Assembly: GCA_003993805.1 (NCBI GenBank)
Contig: RSEF01000001.1
Coordinates: 99,100,572-99,164,571 of the forward strand
DNA from: Himantopus leucocephalus
Lineage: Eukaryota; Chordata; Aves; Charadriiformes; Recurvirostridae
Length of the DNA stretch: 64,000 nt
Reading direction: 5' to 3'
Numbering within the stretch: position 1 is the first letter of the stretch; every line of letters starts with the position of its first letter. Position numbers and translations under genes: made by a program. Shown piece after piece: positions 24,801 through 37,100 of the stretch. The notes below the pieces were generated by a model. That model saw nothing but the letters and a program-made list of their open reading frames with translations. It was not told where the DNA came from and did no database searches.

Positions 24801-27800
24801 GAGGAGGAAGTGTTTCCTCAAAGAATGCAATTGCATTCCTCCTTTCTCCTGCTGCGTGCTCTTGATTATAAGTTTTTAGAAGTCGCCAACTAAAAGAATA
24901 GCATACATATTTGCCAGACAGAGCTTGGGCTGGAGGCTGTTAGCTCATTTTCCAGTGACTGAAGCTGGAGTGTGTAGCAATGCAGGTCATGATCTGGTCT
25001 GTCTAGAAATTCTCTGAAAAGACTTGACTGAAGATTCTGTTGAGATTCTCTCTCATACAAGGCTGCTTCTCACTGTAGTTTGTCTGCTGAATCTCTTGAT
25101 CTGCTTTTTGTGGTACGTATACTATACTCCTAATAAAGCATCTCTTTTCTTGCTTCTGCTGGTGCTGTCATTCTTGTCTGTATTGTAATTGCTCCCTCAT
25201 GGCAACTGTTTCCCTCAGGGCCCTCATACTATAGAGTCTCTTAATGATTCTCTCCTCCCCTCCCTTCTTCCCACCCAAAATGTGCAGTTGCCTGGCACTT
25301 TACTTTCCCTGTGCTTTTCTCAAACCACTCCTGATGTAATACTGACAAATTCTTCCTCTATCCTGTTTGCTTCTTCAGCTCCTCCTTTCCATCCTCTCCT
25401 CAATGCCATGTTAGCCTGGGAACACAACACAGTGTCCAAGTTCACATATCCTGGGGATCACCTGTTAGTTGTAAGTCTGATATCTATTACCTGCGTGTGT
25501 GACATGACACAAGCTGAGAGGTTTTATCAGACAGCTTTTACAGTATATTGTCCATACCACTAACGAGGATTGTACAAAACCACAGCTGCTGTGATGTTGT
25601 TCAAGCTCTTGGTGAACTCTTCACTCTATTTTGGTTTGGGTTTTTTTTTTTTTCATCTCACTCCCCTCCCATACAAATATGTGTCTCAGCACTCAGAATT
25701 AGCTCCCAAGGACCAGGCTTTTTGGGTCTGGAGACCCTTCTCAACTGCTTGCTGAAGCTGACCAGTTTGTTCTGCAATAACTATATTTTCATCAAGAGAA
25801 AGCACCGGATCTTATGGGTACATAGCTGTCATTGGCCTGTGAGATATGAGGCCTGGTTTCTGGTTCTGGCTCCAATGAACACTTGTACGTTTTTTATTAG
25901 TCAGTCACTGGATGAAGCACATAAATAGAGATGCCAGTGGGAGTCTTCTTTCTCCCAAGTCAGTTTGTGTTGGAGCGACTATTCTGACTTAGCACTGGTG
26001 ATTTATTCAATTTGATTCCAACTGCCATAGACTCAAGCAATAAGTTGTGAATTGGGTCAATTTGGACACAAGAGCAAAGGGTAAAAATCATACAAGCTAA
26101 CATCGTTTGTGCTCTGGAGGGCAGCCACGGAAAAAATACCAGCTCCTGGAACTGCTGTGTTCCAGTCTGATTCAGCCCCTCGTATAGACAGAGCATCGTT
26201 GCAAGTGTGCTCCTTGTAAATCTCGGCTGCGGTCTGTCTGTCCCAGAGTTATCGTGCCTCTAGATTTAAAGTCCTTTTCTTGACAGCTGAAAATAATCAG
26301 TCTACCAAGAGCTGAGGAAACCTATGCTGAGATCAAAAATGAGGCAGCTTTTTCTCACCTGCCAAGACTTCCAGTGCTAAATGTTTTTTGCAGTTGCACT
26401 GTGCTCTGCCAAACATCATGTTTTCTCCAGATGCTGTTCTTCTAGCCATGTGTTTAAATCAGTGAGAGCTGCTTGGTATTGAGTATTTCCTTTTTGGCAG
26501 TCAGGCCATTCACCTACGCATATAAATAGAAGTGCTGGAAGGCTCCTGTTTTTCTGAATGTTGGCCACAGGTAGTTTTTCAAGATGGTGGGACATCCTGA
26601 TTGAAACAATAGATCAGTGGTTGTAGTTTAGTGATGGATAAAACATAGTAATAGAGGAAAAATAACCTTTGCAGATGCTTGGAAATGGTCTAAAGAAATA
26701 TTTTATGTTTAAATCACGATGCACTGAACTTGTACTATTTCAGTGAACTTCCAGAGGACAATACATGGATTTAGAACTCAAAATGCCTGTTGTCCTGTCC
26801 AACATCTCAGTCAACTCTCCCAGGAGCCTCAGAGTTGATGCAACGAGGGCTCCCAGGTTCTTGCCCCCCTGCCGCTCACTGAGCTGACCATTATGAACTT
26901 GGAAACTTCGAGACTCTCTGAACAGCTCACCACACTGGGTGCCAGTAATCTTGGCAATACTGGAAGCCCCACTGTATGATTTCTGTTTGCTACCCAGTGG
27001 CTTGCTTCTTAACAACAGCTGCAAAGCTGAATTCTTGTGAATTTGCTAGTTGAAGCTGGTCAGTGGTAGGTAGCAGCATCATAATCTCAGCATTTTTCAG
27101 AATTTCCTGCATCCTCAGCTAGTGACAATGGAGTGATCATTTTCTTTGGAAATGCTACACTGCAGCCTGAAAACATTCGGATTGTAAATAACTTTGGATT
27201 TCAAAACTCTTCCCAGGTTGAGAGAACTCATTTCTAGCAAAAGCTATCTGCCTTTTTCTGACACGTCCAGTCTGGCCACAAATGGAAAAAAGGTATCAGG
27301 CTTGATAAACCACTGGACATGATCCAACCCTATGCTTAGTTTGGAAAGGATATAAACCTTTAACTTGATATGAAATGCAGGCCCAAGGCTAATGTGAGAA
27401 CGTGTGGCAGTGAGAACAAGCAGCACAGGCATTTGGAGCATTTTTGAGCCTGCCAAGTATTGATCAGTGAGGGGTGGGAATGAGTGGAGAAGCATTTCAA
27501 TTTGGCATCCATATGTGATTCTGATGCTGTCACAGTGAATTAGCAGCGCTTTTTTTCCCTCTAGTCCATCCCAGGCTTTTGTCATTGAAGCATCCCCTTT
27601 GCCCCTATCTACTTGTTAAAAGACAAAGGGAAAAAAACCCAAATAAATTCCTGGGACTTGTGTCCCTAAAAAAGCCTTATTATGTTATGCTAGTATCCTC
27701 TGAGTGGAGACTCTGAACAGTACTGAACCATCACTACTAAAGACTGTTACAGCATAAATGTTATAGGGGATTCAAGCTACAATTACTCATTTTGTACAGT

Positions 27801-30477
27801 CACTTAATCCACTAATGGGGAGAAATGGTATAACAGTTTAAGAAGGCAAGAGAACTGTCAGAGATTATTAAATCTACTGGGATGATTTGTTTTGGTAGTC
27901 TCTCTTGACCCAAGTACAAGCTTCAGCTAATGCAGCAGACTTTAATATCTCTGGTAATTAGAGCAAGAAGTGATGGGTCATCGTTAGCAACTGCAGATTA
28001 AGGGTTGTATGTCATCTGGAAGGCAGCATCTTCAACTGGACTTATTTGCTGCTACTGCAGATCATCTGTGAGTCACAAGTGGTACATTGGACTGACTCAT
28101 TTGTGTGATTTAGTAGACGCTTTTTAATACATGCTTACTGTTCCGTATGAGTAGTTTTTCTAAATAGTTGCCAAACAGCAAAAGTTGCAATATTGGACTT
28201 CCCCATACAGTTAATACCACTGCTCTTATTTACATGATGATGGTGATTTCTTTATTGTTGTACAGTTCACAGTTCAGATAATTTTCAGTTGTAGGTTTGA
28301 AATATATTTGTCACATCTACGAAACTGAAGAGTAAAGAAAGGAAAGCCAGGCAAGCATGGAAAGCGTCGGTAATTGGCAGCTTCAGAAGATACAAGAGGC
28401 AATCTCATACCATTCAAGGTATATATTCACATAATACTTTTATGTGGGTTTCCCAGATCTGTAATCATATTCACTTCTAGGTATTGTGAAAGGCACGAAT
28501 GAAGATGATGTATCGTGGATTCAGTATTTTTGCAGATACTAGGAAATCCCTAAATCCTCTTAGAAGAATACCAATGAGCAAATGAAGAGACAGGTACAAA
28601 GGAAATTAGCCACAAACTGAACTCTATTACAAGGTGCTATGAGGTGGGCACTGAAATAAAACAAATGGGGGAATGTAATACAGCTGAATCATTTCAGATG
28701 AACTTCTGCAGATCAGCAGGCATGGAAGTATGACTTGAGAAGACCAAGATATTGAAGCATGGTTTGGAAATGCTTGAAAACAGCTGGATAAATTAATGGA
28801 TGCTTATCAAACAGAACTTCTGGGACTATGTGTGGTCAGCTAGCTGTGTAAGTGATGCTGATAACCTCCTGAGGGACACAAAAGAGGGAAGGAAGGTTGC
28901 AGTGTCCTCAGCAAGAACTGTCTGGGGGTGAGCCTCCCTCTCAGGTATATGCCCAGACCCCAGTGGGGGCTTAAGCCTCTTTCAAAAGTGAAGACAAAAG
29001 AAGGGATTCAGAGATGTCAGAAAGGTAGCCATTCTCAGTGCGGATGGGAATCTCCTTAGAAACAAGTATGCTTGAAGAATTTAATTTTTTAAATTAACAA
29101 AGCTCAAAAGCTCTTTACAGGGCTTAGCCCCATATTTGATGGATTGTGAGCTAACTAGAACTGAAGAGGCCTTTTCTGTTTGCATCTTCATGTCGCTGCC
29201 TGGCTTCAGCGGGGTGCTTTGTATCTCCTTTTCCCATCCATTCAGTCTATGGCTGGCTCCGCCGTCAGGCTGACACTTGGGAGAGCTGGACGGGAACACA
29301 TGGCCCTGGCTGATACTTTGTGAAGACATTTCTGTGGCAGGCCATGGCCTCCCCTGCTCAGGGACTGTCAGCTGTGCGTAAGCTGCTCAAAAAGCAACAT
29401 TTAGCAAGCATTCTCCTTCAAGGAACGAAATGTTCATCTTACAGGTGCAAGAAAGTGAGACCCTTCATCTCCCCTTGCTTCCTAATAGACATCTGAGGTT
29501 CTGGGTATTAAAGTGTTGTATGGTAATGTTAAGGAAGTTGTCTTCTGTATGTACAGCCTGAGGGGGCACAAGGCAGTTAATGTTTTAAGGACACACTTTT
29601 AACAGAATCTGACCATTTAAAAGGCTTATTCTCCTCCCTTGCACACTCTGCTTGGACTTAATCCCATCCAGCCTGCCTCCAAGTCCTTCCTAACCTTTTG
29701 TTCCACTTACCTTCTTTCAGATCCTGCCTTTTTTCTGGCTTCCTCAGCAGAGCTCACATACACTGAAAGATAGCCAGTAAGCCTTGAAGTGAGCAAGGAT
29801 GAGGAATGGCTCCCTAAAAATTGAGGGCCCCATCTTTTTCAGTGCCCAACTCCCATGGAAACTGGTTTGGGAAGAAAATGCTTACATGTCTTTGTGAAGG
29901 AGTCCCCAGGACCCTCAGCAAAAAGATGAAGGCAGATGCCTGGGAGGCACAGAGAAAGGTTTGATTTGTAGACCGTGGGGAATCAGATGTCCTGCAGGTT
30001 TTGGTACTCCATTAATGTACTTAGCGTTTGGCTGTTAATAAGGAACATCATGAAGGATAACTAGCAACAACAGTACCTGCCCTGAGGTAGCACCCAGTGC
30101 CTACCCAAGTGCTGTCTTTTGCCAGCTGCTGTGGAGGTAATAAATCAGTCAGGGGATGTCAAAGTTCAGTTTCCAGGGGAAAATAATGATTTTACTCGAA
30201 AGTGGAGCGTGCCTTCCTTAATAAGGGACACTTAAGCAGCATGGGATCTCATCTCTATACTCTGTCACTCCCTGCCATGTGCTGATGTACCCTTTTTTCT
30301 AAAAGCCACCAACCCTCACTGGATCAATGAGGCCTGATCAATTGTTTTTCCCTGTGAATTATCCATATGGGATTGTTAGCTGAGCTGCTGGCAGAAAACA
30401 AGAGACAGATTTCTGTCTGTTTACTGTAAAGAAAGCAAAGCAAACTACAGGAGGGGACAGGCTGCAGGATATTTACT
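21833..30477. other. Intergenic, no gene seen
   Basis: About 8.6 kb with no recognisable exon set, RNA gene or CR1. Individual frames (25189-25563, 25548-25928, 27244-27585) resemble no known protein. An isolated ATG-to-donor segment at 28357-28418 is noted as a weak exon candidate. Confidence 0.55.
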
Positions 30478-30540
30478 GTCAATACAGCCGGAGAGAGAGA
30501 GGAGATATAAGGAGTGGGGAGGAGAGGGGAGCGGAGGCTG
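30478..30540 (+). promoter_or_regulatory. Candidate MAB21L3 promoter: purine-rich tract with TATA-like box
   Basis: A GA-rich tract contains TATAAGG at 30506-30512, about 610 bp upstream of the MAB21L3 start codon. A start site about 25-30 bp downstream would give a non-coding first exon. Inference only; the area is not CpG-rich. Confidence 0.3.
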
Positions 30541-30983
30541 CAGACTGCAACTCAAATGAATGATCTGAGTGTAAAAATACCCATGCAGTTTCAGACGGAA
30601 AGTGGGTGGATTGAAGTCAACAAGGGATAGCTGAGAGCATTTAACAAATGGTTTAGTGAAGGGCTAGTGAAACGGGGAAGTACTTGTGGCACACAGAATA
30701 ATAATGCTGTGCACGAGCATACTGAATCTGCAGTGCAATCTGAAAGGCACTTCCAGATCTGCCCTGAGACAGAGCAGTAGCTGGGATATTTTTGTATGTG
30801 CCTGCATGCAAGACCTACCACTTAGAAGTAGTAAGATGAATGTTAATGATTGAACTTAGAAAATAATAATTGGAGCTAGTTTTATGAAGCAGCTGGATGT
30901 CACCATTGTAACTGAGACCAGAAAAAAAATATTCAAGAAATAGGCATACTTCCTTGCTTCTCTCTCCTCTTCTTCATCCACAG

Positions 30984-31119
30984 AGGAATTGGGTGACCTG
31001 AACTTCACACGACAAGAAGGCTCTGAACAGCTTGCTCTGGGTGTCCCTCTACTTCCAGAGGCAAGTGAACAAGTGAAGAGTGAATTCACACTTTAGAGAG
31101 CAGCGCAGACCATCTTGCC
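30984..31119 (+). other. MAB21L3: Probable MAB21L3 5' UTR, start of the first coding exon
   Basis: A pyrimidine-rich acceptor (tctctcctcttcttcatccacag, ending at 30983) precedes 136 bp of non-coding sequence up to the ATG. The short frame before the ATG is stopped by TAG near 31094. This arrangement fits a gene with a non-coding first exon upstream. Boundary inferred from the splice signal only. Confidence 0.4.
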
Positions 31120-31167
31120 ATGAAACCATTCACAGATGAAGATGTAGAAATCTACATCCAGAGCAAG
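31120..31167 (+). CDS. MAB21L3: MAB21L3 coding exon 1
   Basis: Encodes [16 protein letters not shown] (16 codons, phase 0) and ends AAG|gtaagg, a strong donor. The ATG at 31120 has G at -3 (gccATGa). The start is chosen because the next exon continues the family N-terminus and human MAB21L3 begins with a similar MK-x-x-T-x-x-x-VEIYIQ. Confidence 0.93.
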
Positions 31168-34100
31168 GTAAGGCTTTATCTGTCCAGATTTTCTGTCTCC
31201 CACACTAGGTGTTGATTCTGAAGGGTGCCAAACTTGACAGTTAGTAGTTGCTTGCCTGCTGTCTTCGTTTCTGAGACAAGACTGGGTGAAGTTTTATGAG
31301 AACTGTATTTCTAATGAGATTTCTAGGTTTCTGTTGCAGAATGTTACCAGGGATCTTGGCTGGTAGCCTAATTTTTCAAGGTACTTGTCCTCTTCTTCTT
31401 CAGATGTTCTGAATTTTTGCTCCCAATGTGGAATTCCAGATGTGAGACTAGCTGTAATTGCCAGCATTTAATCTAAGGAAAGGTCCTTGCTTCTCTCCTT
31501 CTCCAGTGGTCTTGGCTTGACAGAAACAAGGCCAAAACCACACCAGGCATTGCCTCTAAGAAAGATGGGTATAGGAACTAGAGAGAGAGACAGATATTGT
31601 TAGAATTCACCCATCGGTCTGTCACCTCAGCTAAGGATACATCTCTATATACCATGATTAAAATAGCATGTCTCATTAGCACATGCAGGCTGGAACCACG
31701 TTTTCTGTTTTATGAGATATTCCAGCACTCAATTTTTTCCCCATTATGAAATGAAGTAAACCAGAGTAAAATCATCAGTGAAACAATACTGTTTAATAAA
31801 AGTACCTCTAAGTGAGCCATAACATTTTTTTAAAGCTGATATGTTTCATTACAGTAGTACTTAGCTAGTTCCTATTTTATAGTCTGCTTTCCGCATCAAA
31901 ATGCAAGACACCAAAGTGTAAAATCATTTCAAAATAGAAAACTGTAAGGCTTTTTTTTTTTCTGTAAAGGATGAAATATTCTAGTACCATCAAGGGGCTG
32001 GTAAGAAGGGTTTGTTTTCTGTATGGAAATGTTTTGGTGACAAGTAGGTGTATTTCTGTGAGAACTTTCATGTTCAGCCATGCAGTGTTGTGCACTGGAA
32101 AGTCATTCCATGAGAATCTGTTCAGTGAGCTATAATAGCGAACACTTCTCTGAAGATTTATAAAGCCGAGCTACAAAGGAGGGAACAGAGGGAAGCCATG
32201 CGCAGGAAGATGCTCATATGACTGCCATAAGTACAAGGAACAGAAGCAGAGTGTAGTTAAGTGAGGCTCATAGTTGCCAATATTTTAGGTTCTACTTAAA
32301 GTCTGTTTTCTAGCAGCCTTCTATGGCTGGGTTCCTAGTTTCTGCCTGTTCCTGAGTCTTCTGTCCAAGTGCGGCTGCCTAACCTTCAGGCAGCCCCAGT
32401 TCTGCTTGTGAAATGCTGCCTGTTTTTGAAAATAGGTCAACCACCTGGTGCAATGAATCTCTATGGTACCAAAGATTTCTCCCTTAAGCCACTCAGCAAA
32501 GGAAAAACTCAAGTGTATATGGAGTGGATGTGAACTGGGTAAATAAGAACAAACCCAAATGTTCTTAACAATCCCCGGTAAATCTCAGTTCTGTTTCCTT
32601 CCTCCATAATAAAACTTTATTCGACCTTGTCATTCTGATTTTGTGCATTTGTTTTGTCATGATTTCCAAAGTTAAGACCTGGTAAGGGGAATGCCAGTAG
32701 GTGGTAGTGGCTGTCCAACGAAGAGCTTATTCTGTCTCTTCTCACAACATGTCCATGCTGGTGCTAAAGACATCTTAGATAAATGCCTTGGCGCTTCAGA
32801 AGCTGCATTCACTCACTCATGTTCTGTCTTACGATTTTTATGCCTTCCCTAGGGTAGGAATGTTATATCTTCCAATAGCATGATTAGGGAGCTAACTGTG
32901 GTTAGAAACAGTGAGCACCGTCTGTCATATGCCCTTTGTTCTTTTACCCCTGCCCCAGTGATGAGGAGTACATGCAGAAAGAGGTGTTTAGTGGTACCTC
33001 TCTCAATAGGTTTTTTGAAAGTCTATACTCTCTTTAAGACTTCATGATAACTGCTGTAGCCTAGCCAGTAGGTGATGAAGGCACAATTAAGTGAGGCCAG
33101 GCTGGGTTGGATGGGTTCTCCCAGAATACTGGAGGTGGCAGAAAGTGTTACTAGCAAGTGCCCCTTAGAGAGAACATAGCATGAGCAATGCATACAGAGG
33201 CACTCTTAGATCTCTGTCTGAGCTGACGCACAATGATTGTATACTTTCAACAGAAAAAATCAGGGGTTTGTTTCTAAAAGCTCTTACAGGTGGACAACTT
33301 TCTCTACCACTCATACAGTTTGCTTGTTGGAGAAACCATTAGGAGTCTTGTTGAGCAAGTCAAGCTTATTGGACTGCTCTAAGGAGTTCTTCTGGTTGAG
33401 CAAATCAAGGTGGAGAAAATAGCTATAGCTACAGATGGAGAAGTGCCATAAGTGAAAGCTGAGATGAGGAGGTGAAAATGAACATGGGCTAAAATTTTTC
33501 AGTATAAATTTTCCTTAAAAAAAAAAGTACAGGTAAGCTAAATAAAACTGGTCTCGGGGAACAAGGATGAATTGGAATGAGGAGGAGGGTGAATTGCTAG
33601 GGAAATTAAAGAGCATTATGTAAACATAAGGGACTACGTGTTGTTAACATAGCAAAGAATCAGGATGCCAAGAGTAGATGAGAGACCAGTGAAGGGAATA
33701 TGATACTTCTGTCTGATGTATTTTCCACTTCCAAAAACTGTTCAGACTTAGTAAAATACCTTTAACTTTAATGGCTGGGGGGGAGGTATTCAAACTCTGC
33801 TCATCTTCAAGTTCAGCAATAGTCAATTGCTATTCATTGGTTAATTGCTCTTAGCCAAGCACTAGTCCATTTTATTCCATTGTATGGACTGTTGTTGTGA
33901 AGAAGTGAATCTATTTGTCACCTCCCAGGGCCTGGGGACACATTTCAACACACTTGAGTGTTTTGTCTGACAGTTTAACATTTGACATAAAGGTGTCCAA
34001 ATGAAGTTTTAATGAAGTGCTTGTCAGTGGTATTACCTAAAAGGGAGTAGAGTGTTGTTTAAATGCTGAAGAAGATGCTAAGCAAACAGGACTCAAGAGT

Positions 34101-37100
34101 TGTAGAACAGAGTCACACAATGGGTTGTATTGGAAGGGACCCTTAAAGATCACCTAGTCCAACCTCCCTGCTCTGGGCAGAGACATCTTTCCTTAGATCA
34201 GGTTGCTCAAACCCCTGTCCAACCTGACTTTGAACACTTCCCAAGACAGGGCATCCTCAACTTTTCTGGACAACCTGTCCCAGTGTCTCACCACGCTTAT
34301 TTTAAAAAAAACTCTTCCTTGTGCTTTTGCTTCCTTTTGCTTTGGTGCCCAGTGATAGACCAAGAGGTAACAGGCACAAACTTGAACATAGGAAGTTCCA
34401 TCTTAACATGAGGAGGAACTTCTTTACTTTGAGGGTGGCAGAGCACTGGAACTGGCTGCCCAGAGAGGTGGTAGAGTTTCCCACACTGGAGACATTCAAA
34501 GCCTTCCTGGACACCGTCCTGTGCAACCTGCTGTAGGTGACCCTGCTCTGGCAGGGGGGTTGGACTTAGATGATCTCCAGAGGTCCCTTCCAACCCTTAC
34601 CATTCTGTGGCCTTTGATAATAACAAAATACTGTAGCAATTATGTTTAACTGTGGCAAGTATGCTTGATCATTCACTTCAGCCAAGCTGTTAATAATCTC
34701 ACTCTCTTGTTTCATACCTGCAAATAGCCCAACTGGGGTTCTAGTTCTAACTTCAAGTGGGTTTTCATTCTCTCACCTAGGTCTTTCAAAGCTGCCATTT
34801 GTTTCTGAATTTTTTTCTTGCCTGCAAACACAGAGATTTAGTAGAATATGGTGAGGAAAAAGAAAAACCAAGAAAAAATTAAAGCAAAAATTGCAATCAA
34901 ATGAGATAAAGCATTAGGATGCAAAAAAAGACAGTAAACAGACTCACTCTGCATTGATAATTCTGGATGAAAAAGTAATAAGGAATATGTTCATGAACTT
35001 CGTTAGCAATAGCTGAAATGCCTTCTCACTTTGGTAAATGTGTAAAGATCTTTGGAAAATATTTAAATGTCCTTTACTAAAATGGTTCCTTCGTGTTCCT
35101 CTTGTTGAATCTCCTTGTTTGGATTTTGACCATCCCCTTATGCTCCATTCATTTTTAGTCATATGTGAAGGTTCAGGTTCATCTTTTATTTTTCTGTGTT
35201 GTCCATCCTTCACCTTAGTCCTTCCAAGACTCAAACCTTCCATTGAAATAGTTTTTTAATAATTATGCTTCTACTGCTTGAATTGAAGAACTGTCCATCA
35301 AGTCTGGACTCCTGCAAAGTGTTTGACACTGTCCTGCACAACATCCTTGTTTCTAAATTGGAGAGACATGGATTTGATGGATGGACCACTCATTGGATAA
35401 GAAACTGGCTGGATGGCTGCACTCAAAGAATTGGGGTCACGACTTGATGTCCAAATGGAAACCAGTGATGAGTGGCATTCCTCAGGGGTTGGTACTGGGA
35501 CTAGTGCTGTTTAACATCTTCGTCAGCGACATGGACAGTGGGATTGAATGCACCGTCAGCAAGTTTGCCAACAACACCAAGTGTGTGGCATGGTCGACAC
35601 GCTGGAGGGGATGGATGCAATCCAGAGGGACCTGGACAGGCTTGAGAGGTGGGCCCATGCCANNNNNNNNNNNNNNNNNNNNNNNNNNNNNNNNNNNNNN
35701 NNNNNNNNNNNNNNNNNNNNNNNNNNNNNNNNNNNNNNNNNNNNNNNNNNNNNNNNNNNNNNAGGTCCCTTCCAACCTAAACCATTCTATGATTCTATGA
35801 TAAGTCGTACAAACACCTAGTCCCCAATGGGACCAGCTTTGGAAAGATACTTTCTCACCATCTAGGATTAGAATCTCGTCTGTACTTCAGATATGAAGAC
35901 AGTATGGGTACTTTCAACATATAATGTAGGCATCTAAATGCTGCCACGTACTCTGTGCGTTAGTCTGGTTCCAGGTGTATCTGTAATTCTTGAAATCTCA
36001 TCAGCTCTTAGAAGGAAACATATCCTGGCTCTGAGAATGGCTAGTGTATGCAGGGGAATAACTTGGTGTTTTGCATCAAATGGATGAAGAATGAGACTGT
36101 AGATGGTTGATAACAAATGTATCCATGTAATGAATTCTTTGCCTTCCATCCAATGGTATTGGCATGGAATTATCAATTAATGCTCAGCAGTGTTGAGTGT
36201 TAGCCCTTCGGTGTTTACCAGCTGGTGTTTACTAGCTCTGTCTCATGGTAAGTTGGTTGTAATACACAGGGAACAATAAATTTTATTCCCAGCACAGGTA
36301 CGAATATTTCAGGATGCTTTAAGTTGATTGTCTGTTTCCCGCTGGAGATAGAGACTGCAGTTACCTGTAGTATGAAGTGTCTTTCTTGGAACTGACAGGT
36401 GGAACGGCGACATTATCTGGTTTCCAAAGCAGTGGAGGAGGTGCAGAAAATCATCCAGCAACTGACCACAGAAATCAGCTGTAAGGCCACACGATTCCAG
36501 GCTATCTCCAACTCTGGCATTCACAATGAGAATATTAAGGTATGAACAAGAGGTCTAATATACTCTCTGGCAGCCTCTAGGCAACCAGTAGGTGATTCCT
36601 GCATTGTCTAAGTGTTTGTATGGACAGGTACCTCACCCAAAATGCCACAGACAATGCATTGACACTTCGCTGTGGAAGTTCTAGTGACTGACTGGGTCAT
36701 AGGGACTTATTCATGGACACCACAGCTAGAGGAGCATCAGACAAGGCTGAATAAATCAGGCAGAGCCTCTTTTTACAACTGCTGCTTTTACAAAGAGTGT
36801 CTATTGCCAGAGCTGTCAATATGCAAGCACAAGTCAAAGCTCTTTGGGAGACAGAAAGAAACACTTGTACAGCAGTAACATAGGAAGAAAAAAATGCTCA
36901 TGTCTTCATGAGCTATGACTCATATTTTTCACAGGTGGAAAACCTGTCAACTCACTAAAAAAATAAAAAATCCTTCTTCTGCTATGAACATTAGAAAGAT
37001 CCTTCAGAAAAATATGGTTTTTTGTGGTCATGGATTAGAACTTCTTTTTTACTGGGAAGAAATATGTTTATTAGTGGGAGAAGTTAAATGTCTCCCCATT

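Larger units (their letters stand above)
31168..36398 (+). other. MAB21L3: MAB21L3 intron 1 with three CR1 fragments
   Basis: Donor gtaagg, acceptor gaactgacag ending at 36398. It holds an inverted CR1 pair (34104-34612) and a gap-broken CR1 (about 35300-35804), listed separately. The rest is unique sequence without recognisable coding content. Confidence 0.9.

Noticed and set aside
34130..34593. Several 70-98 codon frames on both strands in MAB21L3 intron 1
   Set aside because: They are translations of the CR1 3' ends, which do not code in that region.
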